A stretch of 64,000 bases of DNA, taken from Chamaecrista fasciculata. Lineage: Eukaryota; Streptophyta; Magnoliopsida; Fabales; Fabaceae. Location of the stretch: the NCBI GenBank assembly GCA_003254925.1, contig QANZ01022559.1, positions 4,873-68,872 on the forward strand. The letters are read 5' to 3'. A program made the position numbers and the translations under genes. Within the stretch, counting starts at the first letter, position 1; the number at the start of each line of letters is the position of its first letter. Positions 12,101-22,748 of the stretch are shown one piece after another. The notes beneath the pieces were generated by a model. The model was not told the DNA's origin. It ran no database searches and worked only from the letters and a program-made list of their open reading frames with translations.

Positions 12101-15100
12101 AAATGTTAGTTAAAATGTCAAAAATCTCCCAAAACGTCTTCTCTTATGCGTTTAAGTCCTTTCCCTTTACTAAAAGGGATCAAAACATAAAGAATTAATT
12201 ATAAAAGGGTCTTTAGAATTCTAATATTATAGATTTTTCTCCTTTTCATAAGATTTCTTTTGAATAGGTCCTGATTTAATTACACTTTAATCCCAAAAAT
12301 TTATGATCTTTACCAAAATAGTCCTTAGAACCTCAAAAGACAAATGAGCATCTATGATTTATCAAAAAATCCCTATATTCAACTACAATTTTCATTCAAG
12401 TACACTACAAACAAATCAAAACCCCCAAATTTTTTCAAAATCAAGCCCCACAAAAAAAAATATTTCATCTCTTCTTCAAATTGGTCCCTAAAACCTTAAA
12501 CTTTTGAATAGGTCCTAATTTAATTACAAACAAATCAAAACCCCCAAATTTTTCCAAAATCAAGTCCTATTTTGGTCTCTCAAATTTTCTCAAAGTTTCA
12601 TTTTGGTCCCTCAAATTTCTTCCAAAATCAGATCAAATCGAGATAATCCATGATTATTTTCAAAAATCAATCTTTCCAATCTCCATTAAAATCATGATTT
12701 CGGTGGATTCTCTCATTGGCCTATAAATAGGATGCTTATTCTCAGAAGAAAGGGACGAATTATTCAGCAAAATTTCTCTGAGTTTGTGAGGCAAAGTTTG
12801 ATCTTGGTAAGTGCCGAAAAACATCCCGTTTGTAGTTTTTATCTCTTTCCTCTTCTTTCTTCTTCATTTTTCATTCATGGTTGGGTAGTTTTAGACTACC
12901 CTAGGTTAGTTTTAGATCCTAGAATGAAGGAACAATGGAGTTAGGCTCCAAGGGCGTTCCGATCAGTCCAAAATCCGTCAGGAAATCCCGATTTTCGTGT
13001 TCCGATAGGGACTGGAATGAATTGGTTCTCCAGATTTTGGATTGTTCTGTAATTTTCAGTCTGGACCTCTTATTTTTGTAAAATTACCTTTTGACCCCAG
13101 AAAACTTTATTTTTTTTCATTTTGGTCCCTGTATATGACATGTCCAGGGACCTATGTTAAAATTTTGGAAACTTGTGGGGGTCAATCTGTATTTTTAGCG
13201 AAAACTTTCTTGAATGCTCTTCTCCCTTCGCTGAACGTGTTTCGCGAGGATGGAGGGTCACTGTGATGTGTGCGTGTTTTGGCCGTGTAGATATATATAT
13301 ATATATATATNNNNNNNNNNNNNNNNNNNNNNNNNNNNNNNNNNNNNNNNNNNNNNNNNNNNNNNNNNNNNNNNNNNNNNNNNNNNNNNNNNNNNNNNNN
13401 NNNNNNNNNNNNNNNNNNNNNNNNNNNNNNNNNNNNNNNNNNNNNNNNNNNNNTTTTGGTATTAAAGTGTAATTAAATCAGGATCTATTCAAAAGAAATC
13501 TTATGAAAAGGAGAAAAATCTATAATATTAGAATTCTAAAGATCCTTTTATAAATAATTCTTTATGTTTTGATCCCTTTTAGTAAAGGGAAAGGACTTAA
13601 ACGCATAAGAGAAGACTTTTTGGGAGATTTTTGACATTTTAACTAACATTTGCCGTTAAATCCTAACAGAAAAAAACCTCAGGGTACCAAATCGCTAACG
13701 GAGCAAACCACGGGGTACCACAATGCAAAAATTTTTCTTTCAGGGTACCAAAGGGGAACCGCCCCTAACCACAGGGTACCAAATTGCAATTTACCCAAAA
13801 ATAAATAAGTCTTATATTTCTCAAGAGACTTGGTTGGTAACTTAGCATACTAAATTACATTTATGATATTAAATGTGTCATATGCAAGGTCCATGTAAAG
13901 CCAAATTATGATCTTATCCTTGCACTTAAATTTGTGTTTTAGGATTAAAAAAAAGGTCAAAGTGCGAATTTGGTCCCACATCTTTTGCTCAGTTCCTAAT
14001 CTGGTCCCATATCTTTTTTTGTTGCACTTTTGGTCTCATATCTTTGGGTCAGTTCCCAATTTGGTTTCATATTTTTTTGTTGCAGATTTTGTCTCATATT
14101 TTTGGGTCAGTTGCATAATTATTAGTCCTATATTTTTAGGCTAGGTGCAGAAGTAATCTCATATCTTTTCAAAAGGATCAACTAACGGTTGATCCTTTTG
14201 CAAAGATATGAGACCAAAAGTGCAACAAAAGAAGATAAAGGACCAATTTGGGAACTCTACCAAAGATATGAGACCAAATTTGTACTTTGACCCAAAAAAA
14301 AGAGGTTTGTGGTATTAATAATTAAACTTTTAGGTTGATGATAAATGTTTAATCTTAATGAAGTTACTGAACTCTTCAACAAAACCATGTAGATGATAAA
14401 AAACTTATAACAGTAATTATAGTAAAATCATGAAACTTGGAATATTTGTTCTAATTAGTTAATTAAGTTTAAGTGCTTTCTAATCAATATGATTTTTTAC
14501 TTAAAGATAAGTGTTTAATCCTAATAAGACATACAAGAGAAGGGGTAAAAGAAGATTAGAAGAGCCCAATTTGGCTGAGAAAGGGACTGTTGGGTCAATA
14601 AATCATGAGAAAGGGAGGAATTGAGCAAAGAGGGACAGGGGAATGCTAATGTGGCATAAAGATTTCTGTCTTATTATGGTAGTGCATAGGTGTCTGTGGG
14701 AAAAGGGTTTATTAGGAGGTTTTTCGTCAGATTGTGTTATGGAATGTTTTAGGCTATTGAGGGAGGGAGTTGACTTCTAGAATGCTAGGGGTATTTTGCA
14801 TTTATTTTACTTATATGTGTGTGTGATGTAATGGTGGGTCCACTCTTTTGAGTCACTCTTTATCATATTTAGTAGGGTAAATTACACTTTGGTACCATGT
14901 GGTTTGACCCTATTTCACTTTGATACCCTGTGGTTTGAAACCTGACACTTTGCTACCCTGTGGTATTCTCTATTGACACTTTGGTACCCTTTGGGGTTAT
15001 TTTGCAATTTTAACCATAATAAATTTTAACCATATTAGGATAATTTTTTTTTAACGTGTTCATTTTAGTCCCTAGATAATATATATCTAGGGACCTATTT

Positions 15101-18100
15101 GTATTTTTTAAAAAAAAATTTTGGGGCAATATGTTATTTTTGCAAAATTTGTTATGGTTAAAATTACAAAATAGCTCCAAAGGGTACCAAAGTGTTAATT
15201 GAGAATACCACAGGGTGCCAAAGTGTCAGGTTTCAAACCACAGGGTACCAAAGTAAAATAGGGTCAAACTACAGGGTACCAAAGTGTAATTTACCCTATT
15301 TAGTAATGCAAGTTGTAGATTCTGTCAAACACCAAAACAAAACCAAGCATAAGAGAATTCATACCTCAACGGCATTGGTTCCTTTATCCATAAGATCCAG
15401 TTTTGTCAACACCCCAAATGTTCTTTCACCTAAAACAATAATGACGAGGCAGATATTTTTCTTAACATTGGCCAAAGGATAGAAAGAGAATATGTTAATG
15501 TAAATACAGTATCTAGTATCTTCCATATGGGCTTGTTTGGATAATTGGAAGGGGAGAGGAAATTAATATCCTTCTATATACTCTCTCCTTTGTTTGTTTC
15601 GGAAGCAACTCGTTCTCCAAACTACCCCAATTTAAGGTATTTGGAATTTGTGAATGGGGGACGAGAATGAAGGATTCAAAGTTAATCCCTCACTCTCTTC
15701 CCCTCCAATCTTCAACTTTTTGAACAAGGGGAAAAGATCCCAAATCTCTCTCCCTTCCTTCCCTTCTCCTCCTTAATCCCCAATCCAAACATACCCTAAA
15801 AGTTTCTTCAAACATTAAACAAGCATTGGTTAAAAAAAAACATTAAACAAGCAAACCTGAAGGGTCAACTTCTTTTGCAAGTTTTATAGCATCTGATGTG
15901 GCGATATCTTGATTTGCGGGAGAGATAGCCAATATAATGCAGTTTGGCTTCACAATCAGATAAACTAAGTCAGATAGTCTAGCACGAAAAGGGAGAAATT
16001 AAATGACAAGAGTTAATGTAGACAATGTGCTTGAAAAACCCTTTATTTTATTTTTTCTAGCTAGAAAACTAGTTTTGACTGAACAGGTGGGAATGTTCAA
16101 CTATTGATTACTTGAAAAAATCTCTCTGATGTCATAGGGGATCAATCTTTCGTTTGATAACTAAGATTTGGTAAAGCTCTTTATACTAGGCTTGGTTAGT
16201 ATAGTCAATTCTCCTATATCTAAAGTGTCATTACTAGCTTGTTTAGAATATCAAAAGTGTCATCACCTTCTCAACATAAGAACGGACCATGTTTTCAATA
16301 TCTTCAACTATAGTTTCTGATTGTCCCTCTGTCAAAGAAGCCAAAATTCATTATCCACCAGACATACTGATGACTACTCTCAGAAGAACTACCACACAAA
16401 GTTCAAAAACATACTGAGAAATATGTTAAAATTTACCTACTGCAACTTTCGTCAATCCAGGAAGATCTATGAGGGTTAAGTTTACAACTGTAGACAAAGC
16501 CATGACAAATCATCATATAACTTCAATCAGTAAGGCACATGGAAAGTGACATGGTTAGTTATTGATAATTGTATATTTTACAACAAGGAGGGTGTAGAAT
16601 ATAAACAAAAACCTAGCGCTGCACAACTAACAAAATCAGGTGATATTTTTATAAGCTGCAAGAGCAACATGGTAAGAAAATGTTTGAAGAAGAGACTTAC
16701 AAGCAGATCCTAAGTGAACTGGTGACTATATATCAAAGCTATTATTTTAAAGCAATTAATATTTAAGTTCATAATAAAAAAAATATTGCAGTTCTGTTTC
16801 CAAAGATACTTGTGAATTTTCTTTTTATTAAGAACCAGAAGTGTAGACAAAAATAACAGTGAGACATTAATTATGGCATGGTTAATAGAATCGGGGCCAG
16901 TTTATAACATCAGCCTTAGAAAAGTGCAAGGTCTAGAATCATATTTAGAGAACTAACAATTGATAGAATCATATTTAGAGGAAATGAAACCATGGATCTT
17001 CTCATTTAAAAAGGAAAGAACAAAGAGCAATGGAATTGAAAGTAAAACATGAATCTGAAGCCTAAAGAAATCAATACCCTCACCATCTAAACCTGAGCAG
17101 AAGCTACATCTCAAAATAAGGATTGGACTTAATTGTCAAAAGAACAAAAACTAAATTAAGCTGAAATTAAATAAAGAACATATGGAAGATGGAAATTACA
17201 TTACAGATATCTGACAATGTTTGCCTAAAACTTCATGTTTCTTTGGTATGTTCTTTTTATTCATGATTCTCTTAGTACTCGTCCATATCCACCACCCAGT
17301 GAGCAGTTCCAAAGAAAAAACTTTCAACTTACATTTTGATGTTCCTTAGAACAAAAATTAAAAGAACCGTGGTGGTACATATGCAAAAGATGAATGAGAC
17401 TGTTCAATGCATCTGACTAATTTAGGAAAACTGTTTTGTTCTTACAAGTACAGGCTAGCTAACTCTAAGATGAAAGAAGATGCAAGACTAAGACCTCCAA
17501 AATTTAGAAAAGTAAAATTGCTCAACTACGGTAACAAAATAATCTGGATTTAAACACAAGCCAAAATTAGTTGAAAAGAAATATTCATTGGGAAAAAATG
17601 TAATAAAAAAAATATGCATGAAAAAGCTACATATTTTATGTCTTAATCAAATTCCATGCATCTATCGTGTTATTATTGAGCAATGAACATACAAACCATG
17701 TGGAGAATATATGCTGAGGTGAATTGGAATATTGGAAATTTGCTTTGTCCTCCCTGTTATACGATCAGTTTCATCTGCAATTTCCTTCCTCACGGTAGCT
17801 GAATGTGCATAAAAGGGAAGAAGTTCAGTATTAAGAGTCATCATATAAGCTTCAATATTCTTGTCATTGTAAAACTATTATAAACACCGCTCACATTTTC
17901 GAATTTTTTACATTCCAGAATTATTTTTTTTTCTTTTTGAACAATGTCGTTGCATTCAGAGATAAAAGGTTACAGTATGGATTGTTATATCTCTCGTTTT
18001 GAAACATTTTTTTATTTCACTTGCAATTCAATCGCACAACATAATGAACCCCTAGATTATCATATTTTTCCTCTTCAGTATTCTCTATAATTACCTATTA

Positions 18101-19987
18101 TTGTCTCGCATTCCAACTAGATTGGCTCAGAGCCAACTTCAAGGACTACAAAGAATATCTCTCTATGTGGACTCAATGAAGGAAAAACATGATCTGTCAT
18201 CCTATTCAAAGATAAACCCAAGAAATAATGCATTTGTAGTTAAGTGTGGCCGAAGAAAATAAGAGACCCCATTAAACAACGCATACATTATAAGTATAGG
18301 ATCGAATTTTACTGCTATTATGTTGGTAAACATGAACAATGAAAATAAATTGACATCATAAATCCTACACTCAAACAATCTAAGCGAGAGTTTACATCTC
18401 ATCCACAATTATAGCCCTCATACTTTGAGGTTAATATGTTAACATCCACATATTTAGTAAGTATTATCATTAATGATTCTACCTTACAAAGAACAATAAC
18501 TCTGCATGTTGAATTGTTTTTTTTCTTTTTTTAGAAGATCATATAGGTTTTCCGTACATCATATTAAAAGGTTTTGATGCACATCATTTTATCTACCACC
18601 CTCTATGGAATAGGAAAAGCTCTGTAAACTGGATTAAGCATGTCTTGAATTCTTGATTGCAACAGATGTGAGGTTGGTTTATTAAAATGAAAGTAATTAT
18701 TTATTATACAAGTAACTGCACGTGATGTAATCTCACTCTAATTGGACAGGAAAAATGAATGTTACAATTAGAAACTTCAAATACCAAAGTCTGAGAATCT
18801 CTTTCTAGGTGCATGGAGAAACTCTGCATATTCTTGTTGCCCATCTTCAGTCTTATGGAGTTGCAGCACTAGTGGCCTCCTTGTGACAATACCTTAAGAT
18901 AATGAAAAATGGCATCATCTAACCATTCTTAGAGTATGAACCAAAAGTTGGAAAAAACATGAACGCCTATTATTTATGACAAAATTGAACAAGAACCTCT
19001 TCTAACTTTGTGAAAGAAAAGCAAGAAAGATAAACAACACTTCAAAAGTTCTGCAAATTTTCAGACTGAGAAAACATAATCATTTTTGCTTCAACCTCAA
19101 TGCTATTATTATTATTACTTCTTTTTCCATTTGGGGTTCAATCACAAATAAGCTCAATGCTATTCCAATTCAAAATTTAAGAGCAACATTCTATTACTAA
19201 AGTTCACACACAGTAAGTACTACAGTCCAGCAGCGAAGCAACAAACTTCTTCCTTCTATAAGTTTTCCTCACAACTACATTTGTGAAAATATTGACGGAT
19301 AACAAATCAAGGCTGCGGTTATTTTCAGTTGTACCCGCAAAGTTTTTTCTTGGGTCAATTGTACCCTCAATGTACGAGGTCAATTTCAGTTATACCTCAA
19401 AGTTTTTTTTAGTCAATTATACCCCTAATGTTTCACATTTGAGTCAGTTGTATCCTTAAAAACCTCACAAACCTCACAGTTTAGGGATACAATTGATACA
19501 AAAAGAAAATATTGGGGGTATAATTGACTCAAGAAAACTTTGAGAGTATAACTGAAACTGACCCCATACTTTGGGTACAATTAAACAAAAAAAACTTTAG
19601 GGGTACAACTGAAAATAACGGCATACTTTGGGGGTGTCAAGAATACTTCTACCACAAATCAAAGCACGAATTTCTTAGAGGTAAATGGAGCATTACCAGA
19701 GCCACGAGGCAGAAAATCCCTTCCCACCACACTTTCCAACACAGACGATTTCCCTGAACTCTGATTTTTGAAAACATAAGAAGAAATTAAAATCCCGCGA
19801 AATCAATTTTCAACAAACATATTCGAAATTTAAACCTAAATTTTCAGTAATATACCTGACCTCCGACCACCGCCACCGACGGAAGAGCCTCCCAAAGCGA
19901 CAATCCCTCGCCACCGTGATCGCCTAAAACTGTGCACGCTCGTTGAATCTTATTGATAAGTCCGATCAAGCTCGTCATTGTCGCCAT
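6166..19987 (-). CDS. DRP1C: Dynamin-related protein 1C (16 exons, 623 aa)
   Basis: Exons in transcript order: 19987-19856, 19760-19697, 18892-18785, 17798-17697, 16487-16437, 16328-16267, 15947-15857, 15429-15365, 11335-11141, 10530-10411, 10323-10253, 8657-8432, 7775-7725, 7417-7150, 6793-6654 and 6291-6166. They sum to 1872 bases with every phase consistent. The start context reads [15 protein letters not shown] and the protein ends DDIDSVAWK, both typical of DRP1C. GTPase motifs are present: P-loop GGQSSGKSS (about 42-50), switch threonine in IVTRRP (about 69), DLPG (143-146) and TKLD (212-215). The stalk and C-terminal GED follow; there is no PH or proline-rich domain, as in class 1 plant dynamins. 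An Asn-to-His change in the SPNVVN motif and an E/K-rich stretch near residue 510-530 are local differences. DRP1 proteins polymerise on membranes in cell-plate formation and clathrin-mediated endocytosis. The gene appears functional. Confidence 0.95.
6439..6612. repeat. GGTACC-family foldback fragment in the last DRP1C intron
   Basis: Starts GGGTAAATTACACTTTGG and contains four TTTGGTACC units, followed by the internal segment also seen at 14990-15140. The opposite arm is missing, so this is a half element. It lies about 40 bases from exon 15 (6654). Confidence 0.75.
9067..9845 (+). mobile_element. Internally deleted Ty1/copia element in a DRP1C intron
   Basis: A partial 5' LTR (about 9067-9215) matches the end of a complete 3' LTR (9561-9845). 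Directly after the 5' LTR is AGGTATCTGAGCC, close to the initiator-tRNA-Met primer site of copia elements. The short interior encodes the C-terminal end of a copia RNase H (motif [14 protein letters not shown], then [12 protein letters not shown]) with one stop, and a polypurine tract TGAGGGGGAG at 9551-9560. Gag, protease, integrase and most of reverse transcriptase are gone. It lies antisense to DRP1C between exons 12 and 11. Confidence 0.85.
10631..11103. mobile_element. MULE-type foldback element, TTTGGTCCC family
   Basis: Inverted arms start GGCCAAAGTCCTATTTTGG and end with the complementary form TAGGACTGTGGCC. Each arm has several TTTTGGTCCCTCA units. Flanks TAAAACAAA (10622-10630) and TAGAACAAA (11104-11112) match at 8 of 9 positions. 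It occupies almost all of the intron between DRP1C exons 10 and 9, and ends only 37 bases from exon 9. No ORF. Confidence 0.8.
11956..13796. mobile_element. MULE-type long-armed foldback, GGTACC family
   Basis: Arms of about 335 bp (11956-12290 and 13455-13796) are inverted copies starting GGGTAAATTGCAATTTGG. The target duplication AAAAATAAA at 11947-11955 and 13797-13805 is perfect. The spacer includes a TATA-like CTATAAATAG (about 12722) and LTR- or promoter-like sequence, then a TA run and an assembly gap. No transposase is visible. It lies in the 4-kb intron 8 of DRP1C. Confidence 0.85.
13311..13453. other. Assembly gap
   Basis: A run of N directly after a TA microsatellite, inside the spacer of the foldback element at 11956-13796. 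Confidence 0.99.
13955..14292. mobile_element. MULE-type foldback element, TTTGGTCCC family
   Basis: Ends are GGTCAAAGTGCGAATTTGG and the inverted CCAAATTTGTACTTTGACC. Arms hold repeated ATTTGGTCCCATATCTTT-type units. Flanks TAAAAAAAA and CAAAAAAAA match at 8 of 9 positions, though both are low-complexity. In DRP1C intron 8; closely related to the element at 51130-51548. Confidence 0.75.
14875..15296. mobile_element. MULE-type foldback element, GGTACC family
   Basis: Ends GGGTAAATTACACTTTGG and its inverse are bounded by a perfect 9-bp duplication TATTTAGTA (14866-14874 and 15297-15305). Each arm carries four TTTGGTACC units. This appears to be the complete form of the half elements at 6439 and 58460. 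It is in DRP1C intron 8, 60 bases from exon 8. Confidence 0.88.
15529..15796. mobile_element. Small MITE with GTTTGGAT-type ends
   Basis: Starts GGGCTTGTTTGGATAATTGG and ends CCCCAATCCAAACATACCC, imperfect inverted termini. Flanks TAT and TAA do not give a clear TTA duplication, so a PIF/Harbinger origin is only suggested. It is in DRP1C intron 7 and non-coding. Confidence 0.5.
19311..19653. mobile_element. MULE-type foldback with TTGTACCC subrepeats
   Basis: Inverted arms around TTATTTTCAGTTGTACCC and its complement carry several variants of that unit. A perfect 9-bp flank ACAAATCAA is at 19302-19310 and 19654-19662. The right side extends about 30 bases beyond the inverted match, so the termini are asymmetric. 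It is in DRP1C intron 2, 44 bases from exon 2. Confidence 0.65.
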
Positions 19988-20857
19988 TTTGGATTGGAAG
20001 AGAAATAATCGAAAACAAATTATGAATGAATGAGAGAGAAATGAGATTTATATAACTTAATTAATCGGAGAAATTTAGGGTCCAGAACTGAGAAGAAGAG
20101 AATATGTTAATTGAAGAGAAAGACGTTTCTTAGATCAAGTTAGTGAATGATTTTAGATTGTGAATGAATGATTGATTGATTGATCATTCAATTAGAGATC
20201 GAAAGATCGTTAATAGAAATTCAGAAAGAGAATAGAGAGCATGAAGGAAACCAAACGGAAAAAACGGTTGCGTTGTGCATGTATGTATATGTTAAATTGA
20301 AGTAACAAAAGTTTAAGTTAAATGGTTATTTTGGTCCTCAAATTATAAGGTAAGTTTCATTTTAGTCTTCAAATTTTCATGTTCTTTTCGTTTTGATCTT
20401 AGTTAATATGAATCATTTTTCTCTTGTCATAATAAGTTGGCTAAGAGAGAAAATATTTCACTCTTTAATTTGAAAGAAAAATCAATTATAAATTTATTTT
20501 CAACTTGCGATTAAAAAGAAAAACTTTTTTTTTTCTCTTTGCTAACTCACTTATCGTGTGACCCATATCAAGATAAATATTTCATCACAATTGTAACGAC
20601 ATAAACTTAACTAAATCACATTTTTTTTAATTAAAATGAAACAAATGTGAAGTTTAAAGAATTAAAATGGAACAAAAAATAATTTTATAACCAAAATGAA
20701 ACTTACCCGAATTATGGGACCGAAATGAATTTTTGACCAAATTTTAAATTATTTATTCTTTACTATAAAAAATTCTAAACAAATAATATGTATTAAAAAT
20801 TTTAATATACAGTTTTGGTACAGTTAGAGTAAAAAAATTATAATTAGATTAATTTTA

Positions 20858-21326
20858 GGCTAAAGTGAACTTTTGGTCTCATAACTTTGGCAAATGTCTC
20901 AAATTGGTCCCACAATTTTTTTGTTGCAATTTTGGTCCCATAAAACTTTGGCAAAGGTCTCACTTTGGTCTCATAATTTTTGTTGTTACAATTTTGGTCA
21001 CATAACTTCTGAAAACGTCCCACCATTGGTTCCAAGCTGATTTCCATCCATTTTTTGTCGTTAAAAATGATCTAACATACTGATTTGAATGATAACGTGG
21101 CAAATATGGATGAAGTGGATTTAACGGCAGATAATGGATGGAAATCAGCTTTGGACCAACGGTGAGACGTTTTTATAAGTTATGAGACCAAAATTATAAC
21201 AAAAAAAATTATGGCACCAAATTGAGACCTTTGCCAAAGTTATGGGACCAAAATTGCAACAAAAAAAGTTATGAGACCAAATTGAGACTTTTGCCAAAGT
21301 TATGGAACCAAAAGTGCACTTTAGCC
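20858..21326. mobile_element. MULE-type foldback element, TTTGGTCCC family
   Basis: Ends GGCTAAAGTGAACTTTTGG and its inverse are bounded by a perfect 9-bp duplication TTAATTTTA (20849-20857 and 21327-21335). Arms contain iterated CATAACTTTGGCAAA plus TTTGGTCCC units and meet around TTAACGGCAGATAATGGATGG. It lies upstream of DRP1C and downstream of MAP70. Confidence 0.88.
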
Positions 21327-21335
21327 TTAATTTTA

Positions 21336-22748
21336 TGATAAATCTTAAGAAACCATAACTTTTTTCTTTTCAAAAGTTTATATAATGAAAAAATAATAAT
21401 AAATAAATAAATAAAATAATTTTCAAAACGTATATTATAGAATATTGAGCTTTATAATATAAACTTTTAGATGTCTGGGTGTTTTTTATTGTAAAGCTTC
21501 TAGTGAGAAAGTCAGTTTTGATCAAACAAGAATCTTGTGTCTAATAGTGGTAACCACAATCGTGCTAAATAGTTGAGTAATGAATTGGGGTTGCCAGTAC
21601 TGTTGACTTGAGGAAGTATGATGGGGTCCCTTAAGTTATGAAAGATTTAGATAGATAAATATAAGTTAAAATTTTATTTTGGTCCATAATATTTATCTTA
21701 AGTTTTATTTTGGTTCTTAATATTTTTTTGAGATAACCTATTTCTTGGTCCCTGAATTGTTACCGGGTCAATGATTTAATCCTTAAATTGTAGGAAAGTA
21801 CGAATCAATCCTTAAAAGACATAATAACTTACTTGAAAAAATAAAAAAAAAAAAATAATGAAAAATAATAATTCAACCACTAAATCTGTCAATTATGTCT
21901 AATTTTTCCAATTCTTGACCTATCCAACTGGTTCATTGGATTGTCAGTTTTATGATTTTTTCAGAAACATGACACTTTAATCCGACCAGTCCATTCCGGT
22001 TTTATCGATAACGAATCCAAACATATTTGAATTCACACATCGCTTAATTAAAAGACCTTCTAACTCTACATACAATGAGTCAACCCTCTTCTTTTGAGAG
22101 TTCTTTTTAGGTGAATTATGCCTTTCTATACCAAACATACAAATCTTAAACATGATGCTACTTGTCAAAATGAACTCATATATCTTTACTAATTCAGATT
22201 TTGTTGAGTCCTAACATACTCCACACAGAATTAGACGAGCATAGGAGTTTATGCTTCTCCACTCAGACATATTACCAATAATCATGAAACTATGAATGTA
22301 TAATAATAATACAACCAATACAACCAAATAAACATAAATCAAGCTCTGATTACCAAGATCAACAAACCTGAACCAACGCAATCACACTATCCTGAAGATT
22401 ACAAACATCATAAACTTCTAATAGTGGCGGGGGTTTCTACCTATACAATCACACAACCACTCAAATAAAAGCTGAGGTTAGCCCAAGTTAATTTGTATTC
22501 CTGCCTTCATAATCAATCTCTCTAATAAGAGGATATAACAGTTTTTGTCAGAACTCAGAAGCATACCAATTCCTTCCTTAAATTTTCTTGCACTTAATTC
22601 ATGGTCAATTTCAGTAACGGCGCTCATCGGCATGCCACTTATAGTCTTCTAAGCAATTGGACAATGACAGAAGATACAAAACAAAGAAAGGGTGGACGAA
22701 TGCCTATGAAAGTTTACACCTCAGAGCCACTGTTATAGAGACCATATG
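21336..22748. other. Spacer between MAP70 and DRP1C
   Basis: Non-coding, with degenerate TTTGGTCC-type segments at about 21680-21850. On the minus strand near 22350, CTTGGTAATCAGAGCTTGAT resembles a mutated copia primer-binding site, but no LTR pair is visible. The part next to 22748 is probably MAP70 3' untranslated sequence. Confidence 0.4.

Noticed and set aside
13173..13472. Open frames across the assembly gaps at 13311-13453 and 31441-31713
   Set aside because: They exist only because N is read as sense codons.
22330..22370. Copia element with primer-binding site on the minus strand
   Set aside because: Only a mutated primer-site-like string is visible; no LTR pair or polyprotein nearby.
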